The notes: generated by a model from the sequence alone, not told the origin. Shown: positions 34,698 through 44,293, counted from the stretch's first letter. The stretch is DNA of 64,000 nt from an uncultured bacterium (GCA_903928345.1 CAIYQO010000082.1:1-64000); one strand, 5' to 3'. Translations and numbers: made by a program.

Positions 34698-34910
34698 CTA
34701 TATAGGGTCTGAACACCTTGTAAAATAGGCGTTTTGAGCGTGGAATGAGCGTGCACCATCACCTATAATCACCTGTGTTTTCCTAGAATGTACTGCTTTT
34801 GTACTACTCAGACAGGTGGTAAGTATCTTTAGACTTGCCCGACGCAGGGACATAGTATCACAATCTCCCTGCCGCGCGACACACCTCAGCACGGAGCACT
34901 AGGGATACTA
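34698..34910. other. phage end next to attachment site, no credible gene
   Basis: AT-richer than its surroundings. A 64-codon frame on the minus strand (34698-34892) has no ribosome site and runs into the attachment site, so I leave it out. Integrase arm-type sites could lie here but I cannot identify any. Confidence 0.4.
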
Positions 34911-35903
34911 CTAACCGCCGAACACCCGCCCCGCGAAGACCGCCGACCCGTCCGACACAAGGACTTGTTCCACGGCGATACGCCCCGACGGGTCAGTGTG
35001 GGTCACGGTGAAGCCTTGCTGCCAGTCCGGCGCCTTCAAATATTCCGGGGTCAGCCCACAGAGACACCCATTCTCAGCCCACCAGTGGACGCCCGCGAGG
35101 TCGGTATGATAATGCACGCTCAGCCGGTGTGTATGGCCGGATACGCCAGACACACCGCGTCGGTCAAGTTGTCCACGTGCTGAATACCCCGAACGAGCCC
35201 GGACGATTTCGCCGTGTTCGATGCACAGCCCGCCGTAACGGTACACCGTGTCGGCGGAGACATACGAGATATCCAGGTCGTCGAGCCCGAGGAGGTGGGG
35301 CAGGCGCAGGGCGTTGAGTCCGGCGACTTCCGGGTGTTTCCACAGGTACTTCGTGAGACGGGCTTCGTGGTTCCCTTCGAGGTAGACGACCTGCGCCGAC
35401 GGAACGGCGTCGCGTATCCGGGTGAGCACTTCGCGGGTTGCGTCCAGGTCGCCTTGTAATTCAAGGTTCCGGTCGGGGCGTCGGTCAAACCGAGAGAGTT
35501 GGTAGAAGTCGCATATGTCCCCGAGCAGGAACACCTTCGCCGGGTCAAACCATCGGATGAACGACAGCGCACAGGCGACAGCACGCGGGTCGTGGTGGGG
35601 ACAATGCAGGTCCGACAGGTAGACGGCACGCTCAGCGGTCGCCGCCGTTCGCCAGCCTTCTACGGTCGCCCCGTTGCCCATTCTTTGCCCCTGTAGTGAC
35701 ACAGGAGACGCGCAACGGGTCGGGGTGCTGGTAGCGCACCCCCGTTTTTCGGTACCTTCCAAAAGGGCGGCGATGAGTGACCCTTGCCACTTGTACCGCG
35801 CCGCGCGCCAAGGCTCGAATTCGCCACGACAGGCACGGGTGCGAAGGTCGTCATAGTCGAGCCCCGACAACCGGGAGACTTCGCTCAGGGTGATATGCCC
35901 CAT
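34911..35903 (-). CDS. calcineurin-like metallophosphoesterase with N-terminal HTH-like segment
   Basis: 330 residues. The catalytic metal motifs are in order: DLH (SDLHCPHHD), GDICD, GNHE, and GHTH near residues 97, 126, 177 and 257. The first 45 residues (ITLSEVSRLSGLDYDDLRTRACRGEF) look like an excisionase/MerR-type helix-turn-helix, unusual for a phosphoesterase. It is the last gene before the attachment site, a place where lysogenic-conversion genes are common, but it also directly follows the lysis group. The substrate (nucleotide, nucleic acid or phosphoprotein) is unknown. Confidence 0.82.
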   Translation of the reverse strand: MGHITLSEVSRLSGLDYDDLRTRACRGEFEPWRAARYKWQGSLIAALLEGTEKRGCATSTPTRCASPVSLQGQRMGNGATVEGWRTAATAERAVYLSDLHCPHHDPRAVACALSFIRWFDPAKVFLLGDICDFYQLSRFDRRPDRNLELQGDLDATREVLTRIRDAVPSAQVVYLEGNHEARLTKYLWKHPEVAGLNALRLPHLLGLDDLDISYVSADTVYRYGGLCIEHGEIVRARSGYSARGQLDRRGVSGVSGHTHRLSVHYHTDLAGVHWWAENGCLCGLTPEYLKAPDWQQGFTVTHTDPSGRIAVEQVLVSDGSAVFAGRVFGG

Positions 35904-35906
35904 ACC

Positions 35907-36158
35907 TTACTTCCCTTCCCCTGCCGGGGACGTTGTGGCATCCGCCTCAGGTTGTGCGGCTTTTTCCGTCGCGGCGAGGATAGCGGTCGCGACCCCCGCG
36001 AGCGCCGACGTTGAGGCCGTGTGTAAACTAATCGGACGCCCGGCTTGTGTGTCCGAGACGATCTGTGCGGCAGCCCCGCCTGCCGCGCCGAAGAGAAGCA
36101 TCTTGAAGAACCGGGCAAGGATTCTCGATTGCCGGTCGCTGAGCTTGAAACTAATCAT
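35907..36158 (-). CDS. small putative holin or membrane-associated lysis protein
   Basis: 83 residues starting MISFKLSDRQSRILARFF. A hydrophobic, Gly/Ala-rich helix (KMLLFGAAGGAAAQIV) and a second one (ALAGVATAILAA) end in an acidic tail. GAGGTATAGG precedes the ATG, which overlaps the stop of the Cys-rich gene (ATGA). Size and location next to an endolysin suggest a holin-type role, inferred from context only. Confidence 0.5.
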   Translation of the reverse strand: MISFKLSDRQSRILARFFKMLLFGAAGGAAAQIVSDTQAGRPISLHTASTSALAGVATAILAATEKAAQPEADATTSPAGEGK

Positions 36159-36325
36159 TTGCCTATACCTCGTTCCGGTGCGATTTTCTCGCAGTAGTAC
36201 CGCCATGCGCCGGCGGTAAAGGTGTCGCGCTTGCCGCAGGTGAGGCACTGGCAAACGACGTGATAGGTACCGGCGTCGGCGATCTTCCGCCAGCGCAGGT
36301 GTGAACAGAGAACGGCCCCGGCCAT
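36155..36325 (-). CDS. small Cys-rich zinc-ribbon-like protein
   Basis: 56 residues, below common length cut-offs. The stop overlaps the next start (ATGA) and the start codon sits 3 bp after the stop of the endolysin gene, with AGGGGTGG upstream. CQCLTCGKRD and a later YYCEK supply cysteines in a half zinc-ribbon pattern. Both junctions being tightly coupled is the main evidence that it is real. The function is unknown. Confidence 0.55.
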   Translation of the reverse strand: MAGAVLCSHLRWRKIADAGTYHVVCQCLTCGKRDTFTAGAWRYYCEKIAPERGIGK

Positions 36326-36328
36326 GCG

Positions 36329-36772
36329 TTACCACCCCTCGCAGGTATCCGAGACGGCGGGCTGTAACTGGACGTGAGGACCATCAGGGTAACTGCCGTG
36401 CGGGCCGGTGAAGTACACACGGTCAAGGTCGTGTGCAGTCGCCGACGAGGTGAGAAGGTCTGTCCACGAGCGACCTTCCTTCCCGAGTAGGGCTTCCCAT
36501 GTCGGTTGCCACGTGCCACCCCGGAAGACGAACGGGATGATGTCTACCGCCCTCCCGACGAGGTGTTGACTGTGCAAGGTCTTACTCACTCCCTGCGCGA
36601 CGAGTTGCACCTGCCGGGCGTAACTTCTCCCCGTTTCGAAGACGCGGAATTGTACGGCCTTCGGGTCGAAGTGACCCTGTACGTCGGCGAGGAGGGCGGG
36701 AACCTTTGCCCGTAAGACCGGGTGAAGATACGCAAGGTCGTCGCATCGGGTGAGTTTCGTCCACTTCTTCAT
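36329..36772 (-). CDS. M15-family D,D/L,D-peptidase endolysin
   Basis: 147 residues. SQHLVGRAVDI is the M15 SxHxxGxAxD zinc motif and DGPHVQLQ supplies the C-terminal His. The short single-domain form without a wall-binding module is typical of phages of Gram-negative hosts. It should cleave peptidoglycan stem peptides at lysis. It is flanked by holin candidates on both sides. Confidence 0.85.
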   Translation of the reverse strand: MKKWTKLTRCDDLAYLHPVLRAKVPALLADVQGHFDPKAVQFRVFETGRSYARQVQLVAQGVSKTLHSQHLVGRAVDIIPFVFRGGTWQPTWEALLGKEGRSWTDLLTSSATAHDLDRVYFTGPHGSYPDGPHVQLQPAVSDTCEGW

Positions 36773-36784
36773 AGTCTTGCCTCG

Positions 36785-37141
36785 TTACGGTTTCAATACG
36801 TGGGGGAGGTGTGTCGCGATGTAGTACAGGGCCGCGAGCCCTTGTACGACGACCGACGACCCGAGGAACCATTTGACCAGGGAGAGAACACCCGCCGCCT
36901 TGTCCCGGTCGCTTTTCAGGCCGGTTACGTCACGTCTCAGGTCGGCGATTCCGCCCCCTTGTATGCAGTGTGCGGGGTCAGGGTGTGCGAGGGTTGCGGC
37001 AAGGTCAGCGACTTTGGAAACCATCTCACTGATCTGCCGCCCGGTCTCTTTTTGGGCATCGACTAAGGCGACAACCGCTTCGTGGAGGGAGGTTGTCTGT
37101 TCTTCAACGCGCGCAAGGCGCTCGCTCGTCTCGTTAGCCAT
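36785..37141 (-). CDS. coiled-coil membrane protein, probable holin
   Basis: 118 residues: an N-terminal heptad-rich helix (ETSERLARVEEQTTSLHEAVVALVDAQKE, about 3-50), a short loop with HCIQGGGIADLRRDV, then a C-terminal membrane helix (VLSLVKWFLGSSVVVQGLAALYYIA). This layout resembles XhlA/one-span holins. It lies 12 bp upstream of the endolysin gene. Confidence 0.65.
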   Translation of the reverse strand: MANETSERLARVEEQTTSLHEAVVALVDAQKETGRQISEMVSKVADLAATLAHPDPAHCIQGGGIADLRRDVTGLKSDRDKAAGVLSLVKWFLGSSVVVQGLAALYYIATHLPHVLKP

Positions 37142-37196
37142 CTGAGGGGTACCGTCCGTGTCGGAAGATGGTTATGCTATAGAGGGGACCACCGTC

Positions 37197-37218
37197 GGGC
37201 GGGAATGAAACCCCGCCC
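37197..37218. terminator. possible hairpin upstream of the lysis genes
   Basis: GGGCGGG (37197-37203) and CCCGCCC (37212-37218) form a 7-bp stem in the 111-bp gap between the small tail-end gene and the lysis genes. It may limit read-through from the structural operon into lysis. No T tract is clear. Confidence 0.35.
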
Positions 37219-37252
37219 TTCGGCTGCGTGTTATTCAGATACTTTGGGTCAA

Positions 37253-37456
37253 TTATCCAGTGATGGCTTTTCGCTCGCTTCTCAGCGTCGCCTTGTTCTC
37301 TATAATATGCGTTCGACGCTTCGCCACATCGGATTCAGGGTCATGCGTGATGCCTTGAATCATGTCCTCGATAACGCGGGCGGGGTTGAGTTCAATGTCA
37401 AGTTGAGCGAGTGCAAGGTCAATCGCTCGCACGCGTTGCTGCTGTTCAAGTGTCAT
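37253..37456 (-). CDS. small hypothetical phage protein
   Basis: 67 residues from MTLEQQQRVRAID, helical, ending RSERKAITG. The ATG at 37456 avoids overlap with the fibre gene that ends at 37459; a GTG at 37471 is the alternative. It could be a fibre chaperone by position, but no family is recognised. Confidence 0.5.
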   Translation of the reverse strand: MTLEQQQRVRAIDLALAQLDIELNPARVIEDMIQGITHDPESDVAKRRTHIIENKATLRSERKAITG

Positions 37457-37458
37457 GG

Positions 37459-40056
37459 CTATGCCCCCCACATATAAAACACGTCCATGTCTGGCGTATC
37501 GCCGACCGGCGAGTTCGCAAAGTCACCCACAAAGACAAGGTGGAACGGGGTATTGTCCACCGCGCCAAGCGTGGAGGTGTTGATCTCCACGGTGCCGACA
37601 ACGGGATTCGGCCCGGTGTTGGGGTGTGAGATAGTGATGGTACCGGCATCCGACAACGCGCCCCAAAACGTTTGACGCGACCCGGTAAAGTATGGTACGA
37701 CCGGAGGCCCAGACGACGGCATACTGCCATAGTGGAAATTCGTCGTATCGTAGGTCTTCAACAGTGTCCCGGTCGGACTGTACTTTTCCAATAGCGAGCT
37801 TTGCGACATACCGTTCGCACGCAGAATCAACAGGTTACCCGCGTCGTCAACGGAAACGCCCGTCCGCCCATCGGAATAGAAGCTGGTGAGGGTGAAGTTC
37901 ATCAGACTCATGCCATTCGACGCGTCGGATACTTGCAGGACTTGTGCGGAATTGCTGGCGTACATGTAATCGAGCCAGTAGATTTTCGTGCCATCCGGCG
38001 AGAAGGTAGCAGCGGGCATATATCGCATGTCGCTGTTGAAGTAGCCACACAGCGTCGCCAGCGTCGCCGGGTTGAAGGTCGTCATGGTGAACGAATACGT
38101 CGCACCGGCAAGGAGCTTCGTGTTATCCGGCGAGATAGCCAAGGGCGGGTACATCCCCGAATACCACGGGTTCGTATACGAGGAAATTTGCGTGAAGGTC
38201 ATCGTTGCTACATCTACGCGTACAACCTCGTGCGGGTAGTAATTGGTATCCGTGATAAACCGTTGCACAAAGACCTTCGCGCCGTCCGGTGACCAGACCA
38301 TGCGCCCATACGTCGTCACCGTCTGGAACATGAGCGTCGGCCCAGCGAGCTTAGTCCCGGTCGCCGCGTCGAAAAGGGACAGGTGATTGCAGCCCACATA
38401 CGCGAGCTTCCCGTCATCAGGAGAGAGCGCAATGATCGCCGCACTTTGATAGGTGTATCCGCTCGGTATTTCCGGGCGTACCGTCCAGACGGACGCACCC
38501 GTAGCCGTGTTGACGCACTTTATCACAGCCGGGCTATATTCACTGCCACCTTCCTGATCGAGGAAATAAAGGCGTGATCCGTCCGAAGATACCGCTAACG
38601 GCTGGCCGTAATTCAGTAGGCTGGTCGGTTGGAATTCGTGAAGTATGCTCCCGTCACCGTTGGCGTCGAACATACGCACAACCCACTTCGGAATCGACGG
38701 ATTGTAGCCGGGCAGAAACACGTACTTATTGATGTTCGACACGGCGGGTGCAAGGGGAAGACGCGCCTTCACTTTGCGTACCGAATTCGCCGCGCCGCCC
38801 GGTACCGTCTTCGCACGTGACACGACGGCGACTTTTAGCTTGGACGCACCCGGATTCGCCAATAACGGCGCAATCTGGTACGCCACATCCGTATCGCCGC
38901 GTAGAAGGAACCCACCCACAGACGGCCCTCCCAGGACAGGGGTCGCCGCCGTGACACCGGACACGTCCGACGCGGACAGCATTTCTGCGCGCTGCCACAC
39001 ATTGAGACCGCCGGCGCCGCTTCCCCCACCCGTCCCTGCCGGGCCGGTCGGGCCTTGCGCCCCTGTCGGCCCCACCTGCCACCCGATAGGGGCGCGAAGG
39101 TCTGTCGTTATTGCAGGATTGATCGCGTGCGCTTGCCGTAAAGTGTCGTACAGCGGGGTACCAGGGAAGACCAAGTCGGGGTAGTCGTTGAAGCTATACA
39201 CCCCTAAGAAAATCTCATTCCCGAGCGTCGTTGCACAGATACGGTACGCGTCATCGTATAGGCCGTCGGGAACCGTGACCGTCGCCGTTGTGGGGCGAAA
39301 GAGAATGCGCTGACCTGCCGCAAGGTATCCGGCGCTGAGGGTCAGACTGAGACCGGTACAGGAGAGAATCGCAAAGTCTCCCGACCGTTCATACGAAGCG
39401 CCCGGTAAACCGGTCGGGCCACCTGCGCCCGTCGGGCCGGGGTCGCCGTCACTCCCGCGCGGGCCGGTCGAACCGGTTGCCCCTGCGGGTCCGGTGTCAC
39501 CTTGCGCGCCGCGCGGTCCCGTTGCGCCAGTCGCCCCGGTCGGGCCGGTAAGGCCCTGAAGGCCGGTAGGGCCTATAGGCCCCTCAGGCCCGGTTGCCCC
39601 GGTTGCGCCGGCTGTACCACCACCGCCACCTGTCAGCCCCGTGATGGTGAGACCGACCGTAATCGTGCGCGTGAGCGTACCGAACCCCGGCGCGCCCCAT
39701 TGCACTGTGCCGAGGGTCAACCGGTCGGCATACGCGAAGGTGCTCGGGGTGAGCGCGCCTGTGTCCTGCACTTGCAAAAAATAGGTACCGCCCGGCAACC
39801 CTGCAAAGTGAAACGACCCGTCATGTCGGACGGCCTTCCCGTTCACCAGCACGTCAAGGCCGATCACATCGACCGTCTGCCATGCGTCATGCAGGGTGAG
39901 TGTGGGCAATGTGTATGCGCCCGTAGTCAGCCGGTCGCGCGTTTCGAATTCGGCTTGTGCCAGGGCGGGGAATGCGTTGATCTTTGTCAAGGCGTCGGGG
40001 GCAGACGTGCCTGCGGCGAGCAGGTCCGTAGAGGTATAGAGTGCATCGGTGCTCAT
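37459..40056 (-). CDS. tail fibre with collagen-like repeats and beta-propeller-like C-terminus
   Basis: 865 residues from [11 protein letters not shown]. About residues 1-145 form a tail-attachment part. About 150-219 are Gly-X-Y triplets ([16 protein letters not shown] and so on, rich in Thr as usual in phage collagens). A second, shorter block ([13 protein letters not shown]) follows near residue 350. The last 450 residues contain repeated blades such as [34 protein letters not shown] and [11 protein letters not shown], a YVTN/WD-like propeller likely to bind the receptor. It is followed immediately by a small gene. Confidence 0.82.
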   Translation of the reverse strand: MSTDALYTSTDLLAAGTSAPDALTKINAFPALAQAEFETRDRLTTGAYTLPTLTLHDAWQTVDVIGLDVLVNGKAVRHDGSFHFAGLPGGTYFLQVQDTGALTPSTFAYADRLTLGTVQWGAPGFGTLTRTITVGLTITGLTGGGGGTAGATGATGPEGPIGPTGLQGLTGPTGATGATGPRGAQGDTGPAGATGSTGPRGSDGDPGPTGAGGPTGLPGASYERSGDFAILSCTGLSLTLSAGYLAAGQRILFRPTTATVTVPDGLYDDAYRICATTLGNEIFLGVYSFNDYPDLVFPGTPLYDTLRQAHAINPAITTDLRAPIGWQVGPTGAQGPTGPAGTGGGSGAGGLNVWQRAEMLSASDVSGVTAATPVLGGPSVGGFLLRGDTDVAYQIAPLLANPGASKLKVAVVSRAKTVPGGAANSVRKVKARLPLAPAVSNINKYVFLPGYNPSIPKWVVRMFDANGDGSILHEFQPTSLLNYGQPLAVSSDGSRLYFLDQEGGSEYSPAVIKCVNTATGASVWTVRPEIPSGYTYQSAAIIALSPDDGKLAYVGCNHLSLFDAATGTKLAGPTLMFQTVTTYGRMVWSPDGAKVFVQRFITDTNYYPHEVVRVDVATMTFTQISSYTNPWYSGMYPPLAISPDNTKLLAGATYSFTMTTFNPATLATLCGYFNSDMRYMPAATFSPDGTKIYWLDYMYASNSAQVLQVSDASNGMSLMNFTLTSFYSDGRTGVSVDDAGNLLILRANGMSQSSLLEKYSPTGTLLKTYDTTNFHYGSMPSSGPPVVPYFTGSRQTFWGALSDAGTITISHPNTGPNPVVGTVEINTSTLGAVDNTPFHLVFVGDFANSPVGDTPDMDVFYMWGA

Positions 40057-40134
40057 CTGCGGAAAGCCTTTCACACGAAGACGCCGACCTGGTAGGAGTC
40101 GGCGAGGGCGTGGTCTCATTCGGGACGGGGAGGG

Positions 40135-40350
40135 TTAGAAGGTGAGGTCGGGGTCGTCGAAACCGTCGGCGCCTGCAATCCAATAGCGGACGCCCGAGCC
40201 GTCACCAGGGGCAAGGGAGACACCCGCGCCGGGCGGGGTTCCGGTGTTGCCGGGCGACGGATGGCGGGTCGTGGTGGTGTTATCGTTGCCGCCGCGCGCC
40301 TTGCGTACCGCCTCGGACATTAACGCGAGGTAGCCTTCGAATTCACGCAT
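40135..40350 (-). CDS. small phage tail-region protein
   Basis: 71 residues from MREFEGYLALMSEAV with AGGAG upstream; its start overlaps the stop of the preceding hub gene (TAATG). An N-terminal helix is followed by a Pro/Gly/Thr-rich part and a VRYWIAGADGFDDPDLTF end. Function unknown. Confidence 0.6.
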   Translation of the reverse strand: MREFEGYLALMSEAVRKARGGNDNTTTTRHPSPGNTGTPPGAGVSLAPGDGSGVRYWIAGADGFDDPDLTF

Positions 40351-42416
40351 TACCGTAACTCCTGGGCAGAGACCGCCGTCGAAACCCACCCGCGCGTGAC
40401 CGTGACCGTCGATTCGACCACTTCGACCCTGCGGGTGCCGTAGTCGGCTTTCGGGGAGGAGACGCTGAGCACGTCGCCGGGGGTAAGGGTGTGACCGTTG
40501 AGAAGGATTAACTCGTCGCGGTAGGGGGCGGGCTTTGCCGCCTGCATCTCACGCAGGGCCACGGTCGAAAGTTGCTCGGGTGTGACGGCATTCCCATCAC
40601 TTTTTGAAACACTGACCCGGTACCCCGTCTGAAAAAAGAGCGGGTCACTTTCAAGGTGGGCATACACCGTGTCGCCGCTATCGACCGTCCCCATCGCCCA
40701 AAAGTCATTCCCAACCCCCGAGGTGTCATCAAGGCGGTTCAGGGAGATTATCGAGTGCCGAGGGCTTGCGTCTTCCGCGTCGTAACTGGCGACGGATTCC
40801 GTGCTCTTCTTTCGGATCTGAAACGACGGGGCGTTGTCAGGGAAGGCAAACCGCGCGACCATATCGCCCCCGGTATAGGCGAGGACTTCCCGCAGGGTGT
40901 CGAGTCCCTTTGCGCTGAATTGCGCTTGCCAGGGCGGGGAATCCCACCCGTGCTCAGGCGACTGTAAGACGGTGTGACAAGGGTCGATGATCTGTGTATA
41001 CGTCGGGGAAATACCGGCAAACCCCGCGCGCAAGAGAAAGCCGTATGTCGCGCTGAAACCGGCGACACACGGGCTGAACCGTATTTCGCCCGCCCCCGTG
41101 TGCGACAGGTCTATCGCGACGAGAGACGAGGCGCCTAAGGCGTGCTCATTCTTATAGCCGCGTACATCGACAATGCCCCACCAATAGAGAATTACCGGGT
41201 CGCCGCCGTCTTCGTAATCCACGGCAACAGCGAAACGGAGAACGACTTGCCCCGCGTCAAGGTCGGCACTTTGCAGAGCAGTAAGGAGGGTGTCGCCGTT
41301 GTTGTTGAGTTCAAGGGTGAGGGTGTCGCCGAAGGGGTCTTGTGTCCGACGCAGGCTCGCGCTGGTGACGTACTCGGTCACATCAAGGGCCGTCGGGGCA
41401 GTGTCCGGGGTCGTATATTCCGGGTAGTACCACCCTTGCCAGTAGGAGAGAAACGGCGAGTGGGACGGGTCGGACGCAGGCGCCGACAGGCGCAGGCGAT
41501 ACCGGGAACTCGTCGCCGTTTCGTCAAACTGCTCGACAGACACCGTGCCTTCGCCCGGCCCGCCGAACGGGTCAACAAGGCCGGGGTCTTGCGGGTCGGT
41601 AATCTGTGCCCACTTGCGGGGGTACGTCGCACAGTAGAACGGCTTCCCTTGGTAATCCCACCAACGCGGAAGGACAGGCGTCTCGATAGTGCCGGACGCG
41701 GGGAAGGTAAGCGGTGACAGGTTGAAGCCCCACACCCCGCCCGTGCTGGCAACGGTGAAGGGGGCGGAAACCAAGGCGCCTGTTCCTGTGACCGTCCAGA
41801 GCCCGCCAAGGGCCGGGGAGGTGATATAGAGGTCGTCGCCCAGGTTGAAGATTTCGAGGCGCAAGGAGGTTGCTTCGACGTACTGTTGCCGGGCGCTGTC
41901 GGGAATATCCTGCCGGGCAAACTCTACACCGTTGCGGTAGAGTATCGCCGGGCCATACGACGGAAACCCTTGCACGACAAGCGACCACTCCCGCCCGAAC
42001 GACAAGGCGTAGACGGCTTGTACCGTCTGCCCCTGCGGGTATGGGTACCGCTCGATATTCCAGACAAGGAGAGGGCGCGCGGGAAGTAAGTACCGGCTGG
42101 TGACGGTTGCGGTGTCGTCGGGGGTGCTATTCAGGTGCCAGAGGTGGACGCGTTTGCCTTCGGCAGGCGCCGCCGTGAACTTGTCGAGGTCGCCGGTAAA
42201 ATCGCCTTTGACCATGTCGGCGCCTTTGTAGAAGGCTTCCCATTCCGGCGCGAGCAGTACGAGCCCGTTATCGGTGCGATACGCGCCGTCTACCGCACAG
42301 CCTTTCCATGTTTGCGGGTCGCCCAAATGCTGCTGTACGACCATACCGGTCCGGTCGCGGCGTTGCAGACTGAGGGCGGTGATCGGAAGAACTTCGACAC
42401 TAAAAGAAGTGAGCAT
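40350..42416 (-). CDS. large tail protein, probable baseplate hub or tail tip
   Basis: 688 residues, no signal or membrane segment. It consists of an N-terminal lectin-like beta-rich part (about 1-280) and a C-terminal part with WWGIVDVRGYKNEH, LDTLREVLAYTGGDMVARF, HSIISLNRLDDTSGVGNDFWA and a final GHTLTPGDVLSVSSPKADY segment. The latter resembles hub proteins (gp27/gp44-like beta barrels) where the last strands read TVTVTRGWVST. Order after the tape measure supports a tail-tip role. Confidence 0.6.
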   Translation of the reverse strand: MLTSFSVEVLPITALSLQRRDRTGMVVQQHLGDPQTWKGCAVDGAYRTDNGLVLLAPEWEAFYKGADMVKGDFTGDLDKFTAAPAEGKRVHLWHLNSTPDDTATVTSRYLLPARPLLVWNIERYPYPQGQTVQAVYALSFGREWSLVVQGFPSYGPAILYRNGVEFARQDIPDSARQQYVEATSLRLEIFNLGDDLYITSPALGGLWTVTGTGALVSAPFTVASTGGVWGFNLSPLTFPASGTIETPVLPRWWDYQGKPFYCATYPRKWAQITDPQDPGLVDPFGGPGEGTVSVEQFDETATSSRYRLRLSAPASDPSHSPFLSYWQGWYYPEYTTPDTAPTALDVTEYVTSASLRRTQDPFGDTLTLELNNNGDTLLTALQSADLDAGQVVLRFAVAVDYEDGGDPVILYWWGIVDVRGYKNEHALGASSLVAIDLSHTGAGEIRFSPCVAGFSATYGFLLRAGFAGISPTYTQIIDPCHTVLQSPEHGWDSPPWQAQFSAKGLDTLREVLAYTGGDMVARFAFPDNAPSFQIRKKSTESVASYDAEDASPRHSIISLNRLDDTSGVGNDFWAMGTVDSGDTVYAHLESDPLFFQTGYRVSVSKSDGNAVTPEQLSTVALREMQAAKPAPYRDELILLNGHTLTPGDVLSVSSPKADYGTRRVEVVESTVTVTRGWVSTAVSAQELR

Positions 42417-42417
42417 T

Positions 42418-42690
42418 TTAGAGGGTGTCCTGCCACGCGCGGGCGTCCTGATCGTGTGAGTATTTCCGGGTCGGCGGGTTGAGTGCGTCTTTCATCGTGA
42501 CGATGAGTGTCCCGTCGGAGAGTTGGTCAATGTCAACAGACCGCGCGCCGTTGTCGGCACAGTCGAAGGCGGCGAACGGGTCTCCCCCACTGATCGCGAG
42601 CCACACCTGCGCCGCCGTGTCGCCGTCTTCTGCCTGCCACCACACTTCGACGTACCGGTCGCCGCCCTTAAATCGCTTTACGTGAGCCAT
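42418..42690 (-). CDS. small tail-module protein
   Basis: 90 residues, beta-rich start (YVEVWWQAEDGDTAAQVWLAIS), ending in a polar tail. It overlaps the previous gene by 13 bp and lies 1 bp before the hub gene. Function unknown. Confidence 0.6.
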   Translation of the reverse strand: MAHVKRFKGGDRYVEVWWQAEDGDTAAQVWLAISGGDPFAAFDCADNGARSVDIDQLSDGTLIVTMKDALNPPTRKYSHDQDARAWQDTL

Positions 42691-44291
42691 AGTGTGAAGG
42701 TCTCGCCGTGGTCAGGTGACAGGTAGCGAACAGGGCCGGGGCCGTTGAGAGAGACGGCGACCGATCCGTCGGCGGTGAGAAACACGCCCGGGTCCGTGCC
42801 CACGGCAATGATCGTCGTCACCTGCCACGGCCCCGAGCCTTGCGCGCGATAGTACGTGACCATGCCGTCGGCGTCTTCGGCAACGGCATGAAGGAACCCG
42901 GTACGCGGGTCGTAGAGGGTCGAAAGGCGGTCGGCAAGGTCGCCGTCATCGGGCGGGGTGACTTTGCCAGAGGGTAGCCAGTTTTGGTCTAACACGAACA
43001 CCTCCGAGGTGGTCGTGCTATAGCTGAGGTCAAGGGGTCGGTATATACGCCCGTTACGGTATGCTTGTTCAATCCACGGGGATTCTCCCCAGCCGGCGAC
43101 AAATGCCCCGCCCTCCGCGAATCGCTCTATAGCCCAAAAGGAACGGCGCACGAAGTCTGAAGGAACACCGGTATAGGCTAAATGCTCCCAATTGTCTAGC
43201 GAGTCATAGCGGCGACGTGTGAGGGTGACCACGCCCCCGCTGGGGTGGGCAATTGTGCGGCGAAACTCCCGTGATAAAGCGGCGCGATCTCCTGGTAACG
43301 TACCGAGTGGCAGGCTGTAGAAGGTCGTGGGCGTCCATGCCGGGGAAGCGGTGAAGGCATCGACCCACCCCTCGTTAATCACCAGGGCGCGCGTGCCGTC
43401 GGGATAGGACACGTAGCGTTGACCGTTGCTCAAATAGAACGGCAAATCCGGCCAGCCCGCCCACGGTAGAGGGGTACCGCCTTCCCACGGCGGAGGTGAG
43501 AATGGAAACCCGGTGAACACCCATGACCATGCCGGGGTGAAGGTGTCAGGGTCATACGGCACAGGGAGCGGGTTACCTTCTAAAAAGCCCATATCGCTTC
43601 TAAAGCCACGCATCACCCATAGCAGGTTATTTGCCGGGTCATAAACGGGGCGCGTGTAATAACCAAGGTATCCCTCGCGCGGGTCATCCTCAACCGTGCT
43701 TATGCCGATACGGTGACGGTACCAATTCACCTCTCCCCACGGGTTGAAGCTGGCAATGGTACTCGCAAGCTCTCCTCCGCTCACATCGCTAAGACCTTGA
43801 CCGGTCACAATCACGTTTCCGGCCCCGTCACAGCACATTTCGATGTCGAAGTTATCCAGCGGAAAACCGTCGTCGGTATCGTACTGATATGAACCGCCGT
43901 AATCAGACACTGGATAGGAATTGCCGCCGTAACGGAAGGGCCATATAGTGCCGTGGTACTCTACACTCTCACGTGTCTCTGACCACGTTTCAGGCACAGA
44001 GACAAGCCACGAATTCAACAAGTTCCCGCGAAGGTCGTAGACACGCATCATTGGCGCGAGGTGTAAGATGTACCGGTTTTCAACCGTACCGCCCCCTTCA
44101 AGGGTAACCGTGCTGGTGTCTTCCACGTAGTCGAGGACGAAGACGCGGTTATGGGCGGCGTCAACGGCCAGGCGGGTCGCGTAGGGGCTCGGGAGCGTCC
44201 ACTTGCGGCGATATGCGCCGGTATCACTAAACACTTCCACGCGGGTGTACGGGGTCATGGGGTTCGGGACGGTTACGGTATGGGCTGTCAT
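42678..44291 (-). CDS. phage tail protein with NHL/propeller-like repeats
   Basis: 537 residues. Repeated motifs of the kind YRRKWTLPSPYATRLAVDAAHNRVFVLDYV, MRVYDLRGNLLNSW and AGNVIVTGQG suggest a six-bladed propeller, followed by Trp/Pro-rich segments. It is the first gene after the tape measure, where distal tail proteins are normally found, but it does not resemble the usual Dit fold. Possibly a host-binding protein. The function is inferred from position. Confidence 0.5.
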   Translation of the reverse strand: MTAHTVTVPNPMTPYTRVEVFSDTGAYRRKWTLPSPYATRLAVDAAHNRVFVLDYVEDTSTVTLEGGGTVENRYILHLAPMMRVYDLRGNLLNSWLVSVPETWSETRESVEYHGTIWPFRYGGNSYPVSDYGGSYQYDTDDGFPLDNFDIEMCCDGAGNVIVTGQGLSDVSGGELASTIASFNPWGEVNWYRHRIGISTVEDDPREGYLGYYTRPVYDPANNLLWVMRGFRSDMGFLEGNPLPVPYDPDTFTPAWSWVFTGFPFSPPPWEGGTPLPWAGWPDLPFYLSNGQRYVSYPDGTRALVINEGWVDAFTASPAWTPTTFYSLPLGTLPGDRAALSREFRRTIAHPSGGVVTLTRRRYDSLDNWEHLAYTGVPSDFVRRSFWAIERFAEGGAFVAGWGESPWIEQAYRNGRIYRPLDLSYSTTTSEVFVLDQNWLPSGKVTPPDDGDLADRLSTLYDPRTGFLHAVAEDADGMVTYYRAQGSGPWQVTTIIAVGTDPGVFLTADGSVAVSLNGPGPVRYLSPDHGETFTLWLT

Positions 44292-44293
44292 GT

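Noticed and set aside
34638-34720. tRNA-Leu split by a group I intron
   Set aside because: Such introns in tRNA-Leu sit within the anticodon loop; here the 5' part of the anticodon stem is still joined to the loop and phage genes follow at once.
34698-34892. 64-codon minus frame ending at the attachment site
   Set aside because: No ribosome site, no family resemblance, and the frame reads into the tRNA junction.
37459-40056. Possible diversity-generating retroelement at the fibre gene
   Set aside because: No reverse transcriptase and no template/variable repeat pair are visible anywhere in the window.
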